Assembly: GCA_964465155.1 (NCBI GenBank)
Contig: CAYXIH010000002.1
Coordinates: 1-64,000, forward strand
Length of the DNA stretch: 64,000 bases
Source of the DNA: Spiro-02 sp964465155
GTDB lineage: Bacteria > Spirochaetota > Spirochaetia > Sphaerochaetales > Sphaerochaetaceae
Direction: 5' to 3'
Every line of letters begins with the position of its first letter. Positions within the stretch are counted from its first letter, which is position 1. The position numbers were made by a program, and so were the translations under genes. Shown here piece by piece: positions 33,024-42,717 of this stretch. The notes beneath the pieces were generated by a model that did not search any database, was not told where the DNA came from, and saw nothing but the letters and a program-made list of their open reading frames with translations.

Positions 33024-35020
33024 TGAGCCGCTATGCCAATGTGCTGGCGGCGTTGCCATTGGACCAGACGTTCACCTACTTGGTGGATGAAGCCATGGCC
33101 GACTCCGTCATGCCCGGGGTACGTGTCATCGTACCCTTTGGACGGAGGGAACTGACTGCATACGTGGTCTCCACCACGGACGTGAAGCCCGATGTGAAGT
33201 TTGAGATCAAAGCGGTCAAGCGTGTCGTAGACAAAGAGCCGTTGTTTGGCCAGGAACATGTGCAGCTTGCCTCATGGATGGCAAAGTTCTACCTCTGTAG
33301 CTCTGGCGAGGCGTTGGAGACCATGATACCCGGTGGCAAGCGCGACAGCGGGATGCCGGCGTTGGATGTTGAGGATGTACCATCAGAGGCTCCGAAGGTA
33401 CTGGTTCCTGCCCAGGAACATGCTATCGAAGAGGTGCTCAAGGCAGAGGTTCCGATGTATTACCTCTATGGTGTGACGGGTTCGGGAAAGACAGAAGTGT
33501 TCCTCAACGTAGCCCAGCGGGTGATCGACTCAGGGCGTCAGGTGATCTACCTGGTGCCTGAGATCACATTGACCCACCAGCTGTCGGAACAGCTGGTCAG
33601 CCGTTTCCGTGGGCAAGTAGCCATCCTCCATTCAGCATTGACTCCATCCCAGCGCCTGGCGCAGTGGCGGAAGATCCAGCGTGGGGAAGTACAGCTGGTC
33701 ATAGGAGCGAGAAGCGCAATCTTTGCCCCATTCTCCAACTTGGGGCTGGTGATCATCGATGAGGAGCATGAGAACTCCTACAAGTCAGGCTCTACTCCCC
33801 GCTACCATGCACGGCAGATTGCCCAGCGCCGCTGCCAAGTCCATGGCGCAACCCTGCTGATGGGGAGCGCCACACCCTCCTTGGAGGCGTGGAAGCTCAT
33901 GGAGGACGGTACGCAGATGCGCCGGCTGGATTTGCCCAGCCGCGTGGCTGGTGGCGTGCGTCCCACCGTCGAGGTGGTGAACATGCTGGGAGAGATCGAC
34001 ACGATCAGCCGTCAGCTGCGCAATGAGATGTCCCGGGTCCTGGGCCGTGGCAAGCAGGTGATATTGTTCCTCAACCGCCGTGGATTCTCCTATTTCTTCC
34101 ATTGCACATCCTGTGGGTATGAGATGAAGTGTCCCCATTGCGACGTGTCGCTGACCTACCACAAGCAGCATGGTGGTGAAATGGTCTGCCACTATTGTGG
34201 CTACAAGCGCAAGCCGGTGGACGTATGCCCAGAGTGTGGGTCCCTGGACGTATCATATTCTGGATTTGGAACTGAGATGATCGAGCAGGACATTGCTCGG
34301 ATGTTCCCCTTTGCCAAGGTTGCACGCCTTGATACCGACGTGGCCAAGGAGAAGCATGTCACTGCCCAGATCCTCTCCGATTTCCGCAGTGGAAAGACCG
34401 ATATACTCCTGGGAACCCAGATGGTCGCCAAAGGATTGAATTTCCCTGGGGTGGAACTTGTGGGGATCGTCCTTGCCGACAGTGGCATGAACATACCTGA
34501 TTTCCGGGCACAGGAGCGTACGTTCTCCTTGTTGGTGCAGGTCAGCGGGAGGGCAGGGCGGTACAACGACCGTGGCCGTGTCGTCATCCAGACCTACCGT
34601 ACCGACAATCCTGCCGTCACCTATGCCTGTACCGGCGATGTGGACGGATTCTATGCCCAGGAGATGGCGGTGCGCAAGGAGACGGGATTCCCTCCCTATT
34701 CGCGCATGGTCAACCTGGTTGTGCGTGGCCGCAACGAGCAGAAGGTCAAGGAGGCTACCCAGGATCTGGCAAATCTGGTGGATAGCCTCTGCATGGAGTA
34801 TGCAGCCCAGTTCCCAACCTTGGGCACCACGTTGCCCGAGCTGTTTGGCTATAGCCAGTGCCCGATCGAGAAGATATCCAGCAACTGGAGGCACCATGTG
34901 ATGCTCCGTGGTGAAGATCCCGGAGCCCTGCATGCAGTCCTCTCCAAGGCCATGCAACTCTTCCAGGTCCCTTCGGGCATCTATGTCGAGGTTGATGTGG
35001 ATCCGCTACAGATGCTGTGA
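33023..35020 (+). CDS. priA: Primosomal protein N' (PriA helicase)
   Basis: 665 residues, a little shorter than the 732 of E. coli. The N-terminal DNA-binding domain (PLDQTFTYLV, VPFGRRELTAYV) is followed by Walker A YGVTGSGKTEVFL (Lys about 155), Walker B IIDEEHENSYK, and eight zinc-binding Cys in CTSCGYEMKCPHC and CHYCGYKRKPVDVCPEC. The helicase motif FLNRRGFSYF and the C-terminal QVSGRAGRYNDRGRVVIQ complete the match. It restarts stalled replication forks. Coupled to the UDG gene by TGATG. Confidence 0.96.
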   Translation: MSRYANVLAALPLDQTFTYLVDEAMADSVMPGVRVIVPFGRRELTAYVVSTTDVKPDVKFEIKAVKRVVDKEPLFGQEHVQLASWMAKFYLCSSGEALETMIPGGKRDSGMPALDVEDVPSEAPKVLVPAQEHAIEEVLKAEVPMYYLYGVTGSGKTEVFLNVAQRVIDSGRQVIYLVPEITLTHQLSEQLVSRFRGQVAILHSALTPSQRLAQWRKIQRGEVQLVIGARSAIFAPFSNLGLVIIDEEHENSYKSGSTPRYHARQIAQRRCQVHGATLLMGSATPSLEAWKLMEDGTQMRRLDLPSRVAGGVRPTVEVVNMLGEIDTISRQLRNEMSRVLGRGKQVILFLNRRGFSYFFHCTSCGYEMKCPHCDVSLTYHKQHGGEMVCHYCGYKRKPVDVCPECGSLDVSYSGFGTEMIEQDIARMFPFAKVARLDTDVAKEKHVTAQILSDFRSGKTDILLGTQMVAKGLNFPGVELVGIVLADSGMNIPDFRAQERTFSLLVQVSGRAGRYNDRGRVVIQTYRTDNPAVTYACTGDVDGFYAQEMAVRKETGFPPYSRMVNLVVRGRNEQKVKEATQDLANLVDSLCMEYAAQFPTLGTTLPELFGYSQCPIEKISSNWRHHVMLRGEDPGALHAVLSKAMQLFQVPSGIYVEVDVDPLQML

Positions 35021-35112
35021 GCTACATGGGTGAATTGTCTGGCAATAGTCTCCTTCCTGTATTACCTTGATTCTAGGGGTAGCGTTTTTTTACCATATGA
35101 GGAGGGGTCTTG

Positions 35113-36168
35113 ATGAAACTGAATAAGAAAACTTGGTTGGTTGTTCCTGTACTGATGCTGATGATCTGCAGCGTAGGGATTCTCTTGAGCTGCAGCAATG
35201 ATGGGCCTTCGGCAAAAAGCGTGTATGTAGCAGGTTCCTATACTGATGCTAATCGTGACCATCACGCTGCCTATTGGAAAGACGGAAAACTCGCATGGAG
35301 CGATGCCTCACGTTCAGATGCCAAAGCAATCACTACACGGGGGTCTGATATATATGTTGTTGGATCGCAGTACTCAGCTACCAACGAGAGAAAAGTTGGC
35401 TATTGGGTCAATGACAATGCTTTCAAGGACTGTGCTTCAGCTAGTGGCATTACTGATTTTAATGATGTCATCACTGTTGGAGACCAAGTCTATGCATGTG
35501 GGACAGTAGGTGGAACACCTCAGATTTGGAATCTGACATCTCATTCGATTCCTTATACACTGACCGCTGATGCTAACTACAACTACTTTGTCACTCATAT
35601 GACGGTTATCGGAGATGATATCTATGTCATGGGTAGTTTCTTTTATCGTGATGGATCAACCCAACATGGGACTTGCTACTGGGTCAATGGTGACCGAACG
35701 GATATTACAAATCCAACGGATGGCTGGAGTCTTCAAGGAGTTTCAAAACAAAACGATGCTATAGTCTTATTTGGTAATTCGAGGGTAAATGTCCTAACGG
35801 GTCCTGACATTAACCGAGCATATTCCGTAATTGGCGATGAATCTGCTGCTTATTTTGTAGAGGATAATAATGTGAATTCTGGGATCGCGGAGGTATTTGT
35901 CAATGGTGAAGATGTGTACGTTGTGGGGGAAATTGAGAATGACCCCATCTGGTGGAAAAATAGGGTGAAAGAAACATCACTGGGCAAATTGCCAGATGGG
36001 TATTCAAAGAGCTTTGCCAATGGAATAACTATGGATGGAAGCGACATATATATCTGTGGAAATCAAACGACAAACTCAGTGGGCAATGGGTTGTATTGGA
36101 AGAATGGCACGCCCATCAAGCTTGAGGGTACTACCAGCACTCAAGCCAATGACATCAAGGTGTTCTAA
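35113..36168 (+). CDS. AT-rich lipoprotein with tandem beta-propeller-like repeats
   Basis: 351 residues. Lipobox LLSC (Cys27). The mature part repeats a unit of about 45 residues with a core like (I/V)YVxGSxxxxxxxxxGYWVN: VYVAGSYTDA, IYVVGSQYSA, VYACGTVGG, IYVMGSFFYRDG, VYVVGEIEND and IYICGNQTTN. This suggests a six-bladed propeller. AGGAGG precedes the ATG at 35113. Codons are visibly AT-richer (many AAT, GAT, TTT, ACA) than in priA and def on either side. The gene separates priA from def-fmt, which are often adjacent in other bacteria, so an inserted gene is plausible. Probably surface-exposed; ligand unknown. Confidence 0.72.
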   Translation: MKLNKKTWLVVPVLMLMICSVGILLSCSNDGPSAKSVYVAGSYTDANRDHHAAYWKDGKLAWSDASRSDAKAITTRGSDIYVVGSQYSATNERKVGYWVNDNAFKDCASASGITDFNDVITVGDQVYACGTVGGTPQIWNLTSHSIPYTLTADANYNYFVTHMTVIGDDIYVMGSFFYRDGSTQHGTCYWVNGDRTDITNPTDGWSLQGVSKQNDAIVLFGNSRVNVLTGPDINRAYSVIGDESAAYFVEDNNVNSGIAEVFVNGEDVYVVGEIENDPIWWKNRVKETSLGKLPDGYSKSFANGITMDGSDIYICGNQTTNSVGNGLYWKNGTPIKLEGTTSTQANDIKVF

Positions 36169-36305
36169 GATGCCTAGCAGCTGCACCAGCTAGTGTGCAG
36201 CAGCAATGGATGTTTTGCCTGGTGTCTGCTTCTGTATTGGTTGTGGGGCATGCTCTTGCCTGTGCACATTGACGCCCCTCCACCTTTGCAAGTATCATGT
36301 GTGGC

Positions 36306-36812
36306 ATGTTAGATATATACACATATGGAGATGAAGCATTGACTGATCCCTGCACCGATGTGACCGAGTTTGGCTCGGCATTGCGCGTGCTCGTCGATGC
36401 CATGTTTGATACAATGAAAGAGGCCGACGGTGTCGGTCTTGCGGGACCTCAGGTCGGTGTGAACCAACGTTTGTTCGTCGTGGATGTCCGTGGCGAAGGA
36501 CGCAAGGCGTTCATCAATCCGCAGGTCATCGAGACCTCTGTCGAAGAAGTGCCGTATGAAGAGGGCTGCCTGTCTGTACCTGGTGTCTGGCACGATGTCA
36601 TTCGTCCCCAGAGCATCACGATCCAGGCACTGGATGTGGAAGGCAAACCCTTTACCCTCAAGGCTGATGGAATGATGGCCCGTGTCATCCAGCATGAGAA
36701 TGACCATCTCAGTGGCATCCTCTTCATCGACCGCCTCGATCCCGAGGAGAAAGAGAAGATGGTCAAGGCCTACGAGAAACGCAATAAGGTCCGAACCAGG
36801 AAGAGCCGCTAG
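36306..36812 (+). CDS. def: Peptide deformylase
   Basis: 168 residues from the ATG at 36306; an ATG at 36297 would add three residues, and neither has a good ribosome-binding site. The three metal motifs are GVGLAGPQVG, EEGCLSVPG (Cys ligand) and QHENDHLSG (two His ligands and catalytic Glu). It removes formyl groups from new proteins. The next gene, fmt, starts immediately after its stop codon. Confidence 0.96.
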   Translation: MLDIYTYGDEALTDPCTDVTEFGSALRVLVDAMFDTMKEADGVGLAGPQVGVNQRLFVVDVRGEGRKAFINPQVIETSVEEVPYEEGCLSVPGVWHDVIRPQSITIQALDVEGKPFTLKADGMMARVIQHENDHLSGILFIDRLDPEEKEKMVKAYEKRNKVRTRKSR

Positions 36813-37769
36813 ATGGCTAATCCCTTGAGGATACTGTTCGCTGGGACGCCGGCCATTGCCGTGCCGTCCCTGCGTGCAATCGCATCCAATTTTGATGTGG
36901 TAGGTGTCCTGACCAATCCAGACCGCCCCGGTGCCCGGGGCAAGTCCCTTGTACCGTCACCTGTGAAGGAAGCTGCCTTGGAATTGGGTCTGCACGTACT
37001 CCAGCCTGAGCGGTTGTTGGGTGATGCACGCCGTCTCATTGCAGACACAGGTGCCGATTTTCTTGTCTCCTTTGCCTATGGACGGCTCTTCGGGCCCAAG
37101 TTCCTCTCTCTGTTTTCCCGCGGTGCAGTGAATATACACCCCTCTGCTTTGCCACGTCACCGCGGAAGCGCCCCGATCCAATACACCATCTGGGAAGGTG
37201 ATGCACAAGGTGCTGTGAGCATCCAGGGCATCGCATCGGAAATGGACTGCGGGGACTTGTATCTCTGTGATACCTTCCCTTTGTCGGGAACCGAGACTAC
37301 CGCCTCCTTGACCGAGATGGTCAGTGTGCGTGCAGCTGATGATATCATTGGCGTGCTGCATGGAATTGAGGACGGTACGCTCCATGCAACGCCCCAGCAG
37401 GGGAGTCCAACCTTCACCAGACAGCTGGAGAAGGAGGACGGTGCCATAGACTGGAACCGCAGCGCATCCTCCATCCACTGTCAGGTGCGTGCCATGCTGC
37501 CGTGGCCCAAGGCCACGACATTGTTCCATGGCGTCCCCTTGATGATTACCTCGGTAGTGGGACCTGTTGCCGACGCTGGCAAAGAATCTGTACCGGCACA
37601 AGTGCCTGCAGGTACTGTGGTGTGCTCCCGCAAGGGCGTGGGAATTGCCATTGCCACCGCCGACGGGCTGCTCTGGGTTGACCGGCTTCAACTTGCCACG
37701 AAGAAGGAACTTGACTGGCAGTCGTTCCTCAATGGGAACCCGACATTTGTCGGAAGTGTTCTCGGATAG
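36813..37769 (+). CDS. fmt: Methionyl-tRNA formyltransferase
   Basis: 318 residues. ILFAGTPAIAVPSLRAI opens the formyltransferase fold; the catalytic region is AVNIHPSALPRHRGSAPIQY (Asn and His). DCGDLYL and the C-terminal OB-like domain (PAGTVVCSRKGVGIAIATADG) follow. It formylates initiator Met-tRNA. Zero spacing from def, with which it forms the usual pair. Confidence 0.96.
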   Translation: MANPLRILFAGTPAIAVPSLRAIASNFDVVGVLTNPDRPGARGKSLVPSPVKEAALELGLHVLQPERLLGDARRLIADTGADFLVSFAYGRLFGPKFLSLFSRGAVNIHPSALPRHRGSAPIQYTIWEGDAQGAVSIQGIASEMDCGDLYLCDTFPLSGTETTASLTEMVSVRAADDIIGVLHGIEDGTLHATPQQGSPTFTRQLEKEDGAIDWNRSASSIHCQVRAMLPWPKATTLFHGVPLMITSVVGPVADAGKESVPAQVPAGTVVCSRKGVGIAIATADGLLWVDRLQLATKKELDWQSFLNGNPTFVGSVLG

Positions 37770-37808
37770 TCACAATTTGAGTATTTTCACCAACAGAGGG
37801 GTGCTGTC

Positions 37809-40232
37809 ATGAAATCAACCAAACGGGTTGCGGTCTTTGTCGCCGCATTGTTCGTCTCCTGCGCTATCTTTGCAGGCGAGGGATCTCAGTTTACTGTCAT
37901 TCCCAACGACTCTGGATTGCTTCAGTATGTGAGCATGGCGGAGCTGAGCAAGATCATCCAGCCAATTGAAGGGGTGGCAGGGCGCAACCCAACTGTCGCG
38001 CTGGTGCTCTCCGGTGGTGGTGGCAGGGGTCTTGCCCATATCGCGGTCATCGAGGAAGTTGAGAAGCTGGGAATCCCGGTCGACATGGTGCTGGGCACCA
38101 GCATGGGTGCCCTCATCGGCGGTATGTACAGTGCAGGATATTCTCCTGGGGACATCCGTCGGATGATCGAGGACAACAACATGGCCCAGGTATTGATCTC
38201 AAGTGGCCAAGCCAATGCCCCTGTGATTACAGGACCATTCGAACGCATCAACGCCGATATGTTCTCCGTTGGGTTTGGCGATGGCAACATCGGCAGCGGG
38301 CCAAGCTTGGTCGGAGACCAGGGGATCCTGGCGCTATTGAATACCGCTCTTGCCAATGTAGCTCCATTCGAATCGTTTGACGACCTTTCGATACCCTTCC
38401 GCTGCATTGCAACCGATGCCGTCACTGGCGATGAGATTGTCTTCACTGGCGGATCGCTCGCCACTGCCATCCGCAGCAGCATCTCCATACCTGTCGTGTT
38501 CCCACCATATCCCATTGGAGACGGACGCTTGGCCGTGGACGGTGGCCTGGTCAACAACATGCCCGTGGTCCTTGCCCGCCTGCTTGGTGCCGACATCGTC
38601 ATTGCCTGCGATGTGAATAATGACCAGATTGTCCCTGCAGAGCAACTCAATTCAATATCGCAGGTCCTTACCCAGAGCCTTTCGATCGTCACCAATAAGA
38701 ACGTGTTGCCACAATACCCATTCGCAGACGTGGTACTTACCCCTGAGTTGGGATCGTTCAGCACCTATGACTTTTTCAGTGTAGAAGCGATAACAGCTGC
38801 AGGGAAGGTCGGGGTTGAGGAAATGATGCCCGAATTGCAGGCTTTAGTGGATAAAATATCGTTGACGAGGCCTTTGCAGTTCATCGATCCCACCGCCCGA
38901 GGCCCATACTACGAGCTGCCTGAGTCGATCATCATCGAGGTTGTCCGTGAGGATGTCTCTGAAGGCGACGAGACTCCTACCCCCATGAGCCTCAAGTCTG
39001 TCAGGTCGTTCCTGGGACAGAAAACAAGCACTGCAACCCTGCAGTCGATTGCCACGGTGATGAGCAAGCTCAAGGCTACCTACCGCTTTGCAGCGGTGAG
39101 CTTTGACCTTCGGCCAGTAGGAACGGATGAGCATGGGAACGTATTGGTGGAGCTGGTGGTGCAGACACGTTCCTATCCAGAGACTCCTGGACGCCTCTAT
39201 CTCGGTGCCCATGGTCCTACTACCTTTACCTTTGGGCCAGGACGTTCGTTTGGCATGCAGTTCAATCCATCACTCGACATTGGAGTCATCTTCAACAACC
39301 TGACCAATGATGACTTTGACCTGAGCCTGATGGCCTCAGTAGACCAGGCCGTCACCCTCAAGGTGCTGTTTGACTATCCGTTCTATGGAGCTGCCCCTAC
39401 GCGCCTGAACTTCACCACCAATGCAGGCTTCTCGGCGGGGACACTCTCCGTGGTCAACGATATAGCCAATCCCGGCAAGATCTCCTCCATCGACTTCGGC
39501 ATGTCCTTGGATGCACAGCTGACGTTGGATTTCCTCTCAGCTGGCCGCTTCAACTTTGGAGCCAAGCTGTCATTGGCATATTTGGGTGCCATGCAGGTCC
39601 CATCCAATGTGACTGTTATCCCTGGCAAGGAGTGGAACGGCCTGTTCCTCTTCACCCCGATGTTTGAGGCCGGAGTCGTATGGTCTGGGCTTCCCATGGG
39701 CTCATTCCCCATGGAGGGGCTGCGGGTAGATTTCCTTGGCAACATTGGCATGGACAGGAGCACCCTGGCCTACAGCCTCCATGCCTCTGCAAAGCAGGTG
39801 TTTGAGGTTGCATACGACACCGACTCGATTTGGTATGACGTTGGTATCGGGACATCCCGCCTATCACCCCAGCTCTCCTCCTCGTACTTTGACTTTGGTT
39901 CTTGGTCAGGCATGCCTGGCTATGGTGCACGGTCATTGGTGCGCGACTATCTGCTGGCAGGTTTTGGATGGCAGCATGTGTTCAATGCCAATGGCTATCC
40001 GATTTACCTGCAGGCAGTGATGCGCATCGGAGCCCGTGACTCGTTCAATCCATTTGGCAATGGAGTCACCGATACGATGGTACCACCCTCCTATGCTCCG
40101 TTTACCCAGCTCTCCGGCTTTGAGATGGGCTTTGGGCTTGGGGTTGGTTTTGGAACCCCCATCGGAGACTTCATCTTTGGCTTTGGCTCGACGATCGAAG
40201 GGAAGATGGCCCTATACGTGGAGTTGTGGTGA
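37809..40232 (+). CDS. Patatin-like phospholipase fused to outer-membrane barrel
   Basis: 807 residues. A signal peptide (MKSTKRVAVFVAALFVSCAI, cleavage near FAGEG) precedes the patatin domain (about 60-350): oxyanion loop LSGGGGRGLAHI, nucleophile elbow GTSMGAL, and the Asp of the dyad in VDGGLVNNMP. A POTRA-like link (about 400-470) and a beta-barrel of the BamA/surface-antigen type to the C terminus follow, ending in an aromatic strand (MALYVELW). This is the PlpD-like type Vd autotransporter layout, so the lipase may be displayed or secreted. It is followed by a 4-bp overlap with a radical SAM gene. Confidence 0.88.
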   Translation: MKSTKRVAVFVAALFVSCAIFAGEGSQFTVIPNDSGLLQYVSMAELSKIIQPIEGVAGRNPTVALVLSGGGGRGLAHIAVIEEVEKLGIPVDMVLGTSMGALIGGMYSAGYSPGDIRRMIEDNNMAQVLISSGQANAPVITGPFERINADMFSVGFGDGNIGSGPSLVGDQGILALLNTALANVAPFESFDDLSIPFRCIATDAVTGDEIVFTGGSLATAIRSSISIPVVFPPYPIGDGRLAVDGGLVNNMPVVLARLLGADIVIACDVNNDQIVPAEQLNSISQVLTQSLSIVTNKNVLPQYPFADVVLTPELGSFSTYDFFSVEAITAAGKVGVEEMMPELQALVDKISLTRPLQFIDPTARGPYYELPESIIIEVVREDVSEGDETPTPMSLKSVRSFLGQKTSTATLQSIATVMSKLKATYRFAAVSFDLRPVGTDEHGNVLVELVVQTRSYPETPGRLYLGAHGPTTFTFGPGRSFGMQFNPSLDIGVIFNNLTNDDFDLSLMASVDQAVTLKVLFDYPFYGAAPTRLNFTTNAGFSAGTLSVVNDIANPGKISSIDFGMSLDAQLTLDFLSAGRFNFGAKLSLAYLGAMQVPSNVTVIPGKEWNGLFLFTPMFEAGVVWSGLPMGSFPMEGLRVDFLGNIGMDRSTLAYSLHASAKQVFEVAYDTDSIWYDVGIGTSRLSPQLSSSYFDFGSWSGMPGYGARSLVRDYLLAGFGWQHVFNANGYPIYLQAVMRIGARDSFNPFGNGVTDTMVPPSYAPFTQLSGFEMGFGLGVGFGTPIGDFIFGFGSTIEGKMALYVELW

Positions 40233-41236
40233 CGGGCAAGTATGACCGCTGGAATACCTACCGGGGGTACCTGCAGCGCACGTATGGAACCAGCGTCTGG
40301 CGCATTGGCGTAGACGCTGGCTTCTCATGCCCAAACAGGGCCGCTGACCGCAGCGGGGGGTGTTCCTACTGCGACGGTACTGGCGCAAGCGCCATGTACC
40401 AGCGGACGACTGAGAGCAAGTGGTATCACGACAGCCCGTTCATGCAGGATCTCTCGCGCCGAATCACACCCAGAAGCTGTAACGACCTGGACTCCAGGAT
40501 TGTTTCAATACGTAGCCAGATCGAACGGGGAAAGGAATTTCTTGTCCGCCGGTATGACGCCAAGCTGTTTTCACTCTACTTCCAGGCATGGACCAATACC
40601 TATGCCCCGCTTGAGGAACTTGAGAGCCTCTACCGGCAAGCCTTGGAGCTGGGAAATTGGCAGGAGCTGATTGTCTCCACCCGGCCAGACTGCCTGGATG
40701 ATGACGTGGTGCGGATGCTTGCTTCCTGCAAGGACCGTGTCCATGATGTGTGGGTGGAGCTGGGACTGCAGAGCGGCAATGACCAGACGCTTGAACGTAT
40801 TGGCCGTGGCCATGACGTGGCGTGCTACATGGATGCTGCCAGGCGGCTTTTGGACGCAGGGATCAAGGTGTGTACCCATGTGATACTTGGCCTACCCGGT
40901 GAAGGTCCGGAGCAACAGCTGCAGACTGCACGTGTAGTCAACGACAGCAAGGTGCAGGCTGTGAAGATCCACAACCTCCACATCCCAGGTGGGACGCGGT
41001 TGTTCGATTCCTACCTCCAGGGGGAGGTGGCCTGTGCCAGTGTCAGGCGGCATGCCCTGGATACGGTGAGGATGCTGCGCCATCTCGACAGTGAGATCGT
41101 GGTGCAGCGGCTCATCTGCGAGACACCTGCCCATCGGTTGGCGGCGCCTCGTGGATTTGACGACAAGAGCAAGTTCCTGGCGTTGGTCCAGGAGCTGATG
41201 GTAGCTAAGAATGCATACCAGGGAGACTGTAGATGA
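40229..41236 (+). CDS. Radical SAM protein, TIGR01212/YhcC type
   Basis: 335 residues, GTG start overlapping the patatin stop (GTGA). KYDRWNTYRGYLQRTYG and CPNRAADRSGGCSYCDG give the unusual Cys spacing of the YhcC group, in place of the classical CxxxCxxC. GLQSGNDQTLERIGRGHD and HVILGLPGEG follow. It binds a 4Fe-4S cluster and SAM; the substrate of this family is not known to me. Overlaps the next gene by 4 bp. Confidence 0.9.
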   Translation: MTGKYDRWNTYRGYLQRTYGTSVWRIGVDAGFSCPNRAADRSGGCSYCDGTGASAMYQRTTESKWYHDSPFMQDLSRRITPRSCNDLDSRIVSIRSQIERGKEFLVRRYDAKLFSLYFQAWTNTYAPLEELESLYRQALELGNWQELIVSTRPDCLDDDVVRMLASCKDRVHDVWVELGLQSGNDQTLERIGRGHDVACYMDAARRLLDAGIKVCTHVILGLPGEGPEQQLQTARVVNDSKVQAVKIHNLHIPGGTRLFDSYLQGEVACASVRRHALDTVRMLRHLDSEIVVQRLICETPAHRLAAPRGFDDKSKFLALVQELMVAKNAYQGDCR

Positions 41237-42717
41237 ATAGACCGCTGCCGTTGCAGAAGATTATCAGGATCACGGGCATTGCGCTGTCGCTGGTGATCGG
41301 CGGGACGATTGTCCTGTTGTCGCTGCTGCCCTCATCCCAGATGATCGACATGAATCTCTCATGGCTTCCTTTCGCCGACAAGGGTGCCCATATGCTTGCC
41401 TACGCTGCATTGGGATTCAGCCTCTTCATAGCCTGCATCCGGATTCCTGGATCAGGAAAGACTCCCTCTTGGAAACGGTACATGAGCTCGCAGAACCTCC
41501 GGTTGACCTCGTGGTCCGGGTTTGCGGCGATGGAAGTCTTGCTCATCGGGATAGTCATCGGGGTGACCATGGAGCTGCTACAGCCGCTGACTGGCCGGAG
41601 CATGGAGTTCGCAGACTTCATCGCAGATGTCATGGGCCTGATGGTTGGTACTGCGTTTGGCCTCTTGGTGCTCCACCTGCTCTCCAAGTGGCTGACCGTA
41701 CGGCCGTGGCTGTATGACCCCAACAACCCCGAGCAGAACGTCGAGGAGTATACCCCCTATGGCTTGTGCATCAAGGACTCCCTCTCCAATGCCCTTGCGA
41801 CAGCCGCAGTACAGCTCAGTGCCGATGTGCAGCAGGCTCTGGATGTTGCACGGAACAAGCAGGCTGCCGACTTGCAGCAGCTGATCTCCACAGGTGGCGA
41901 TGCGCAGCAGATCCAACGGTGCTCCGCTTCCTTGCGTGTGTTCGACATGATTGGTGCAAACCTGCAGGAGGCACGCAGGAGCGGACTTCCCATGTGCCAG
42001 GACACCGGCATGTTCGTTGCCTATATAGATTATCCTGTTGATTGCCCGATCTCGATGCAGGAGCTGCAGGACCTGGTGAACCAGGCAACCTCCGATGCTG
42101 TAGGTCGGGCCAATATGCGCAGGTCGGTCGTCAGCGACCCGGTGTTCGAGCGCAAGAACACCCAGACCAATCTCCCGGTCATGTTCCATTGGAACCCGGT
42201 GGAGGGGCGGACGCTGCGCATTGGCATCCTGCTCAAGGGGTTTGGAAGCGAGAACTGCAGCAGCGTGCGGATGGTCAATCCCACCGGTGGGCCAGATGCC
42301 GTGGTGCAGGCTGTCGTCGACATCATGGCCAAGGCAGGGGGAAAACCCTGTCCTCCGGTGTTCCTTGGCGTTGGAGTCGGCGGGACGATGGACATCGCCG
42401 CCGCACTCTCCAAGCAGGCACTGCTCAAGCGCGCTGGAACTCCCAACGATGATCCGCGGTATGCACAGCTGGAGGAGCAGATTCTCTCCAACGTGCAGGC
42501 GCTGGGCATCGGAGCAGGTGGCTTTGGTGGTACGGTGACTGCATTGGATGTGTCGGTGCTGGCTGCCCCGACCCATATTGCCGGAATGCCAGTGGCTGTC
42601 TCCGTCAATTGCTGGGCAGACAGAAAAGTCGTGCTCGAGTTCGAAGGGTGGGGTGCCAAGACACTGGAAGTGCATGATGTCCTTGCATCGGAGGAGGATC
42701 CTGACGATGACCTGTGA
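41233..42717 (+). CDS. VanZ-like membrane domain fused to class I fumarase alpha subunit
   Basis: 494 residues. Residues 1-160 form a VanZ-like domain with four membrane helices and its signature pieces (LPFADKGAHMLAYAALGFSL; MELLQPLTGRSMEFADFIAD). From about residue 178 the protein is the alpha part of an iron-sulfur fumarate hydratase: IKDSLSNALATAAVQL, PMCQDTGMFVAYI (Cys ligand), KGFGSENCSSVRMVNP (Cys) and GGKPCPPVFLGVGVGGTMD (Cys). The junction WLYDPNNPEQNVEEYTPYGL shows no stop codon. Dehydrates malate or hydrates fumarate together with the beta subunit encoded next. Membrane attachment of a fumarase would be unusual. An internal start for a soluble form cannot be excluded, but no in-frame ATG with a ribosome-binding site is seen at the junction. 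Confidence 0.85.
   Translation: MNRPLPLQKIIRITGIALSLVIGGTIVLLSLLPSSQMIDMNLSWLPFADKGAHMLAYAALGFSLFIACIRIPGSGKTPSWKRYMSSQNLRLTSWSGFAAMEVLLIGIVIGVTMELLQPLTGRSMEFADFIADVMGLMVGTAFGLLVLHLLSKWLTVRPWLYDPNNPEQNVEEYTPYGLCIKDSLSNALATAAVQLSADVQQALDVARNKQAADLQQLISTGGDAQQIQRCSASLRVFDMIGANLQEARRSGLPMCQDTGMFVAYIDYPVDCPISMQELQDLVNQATSDAVGRANMRRSVVSDPVFERKNTQTNLPVMFHWNPVEGRTLRIGILLKGFGSENCSSVRMVNPTGGPDAVVQAVVDIMAKAGGKPCPPVFLGVGVGGTMDIAAALSKQALLKRAGTPNDDPRYAQLEEQILSNVQALGIGAGGFGGTVTALDVSVLAAPTHIAGMPVAVSVNCWADRKVVLEFEGWGAKTLEVHDVLASEEDPDDDL

Noticed and set aside
41690..41770. VanZ-fumarase junction as a frameshift or missing stop
   Set aside because: No shift in frame is needed on either side and the linker reads naturally; kept as a fusion, with a check proposed.
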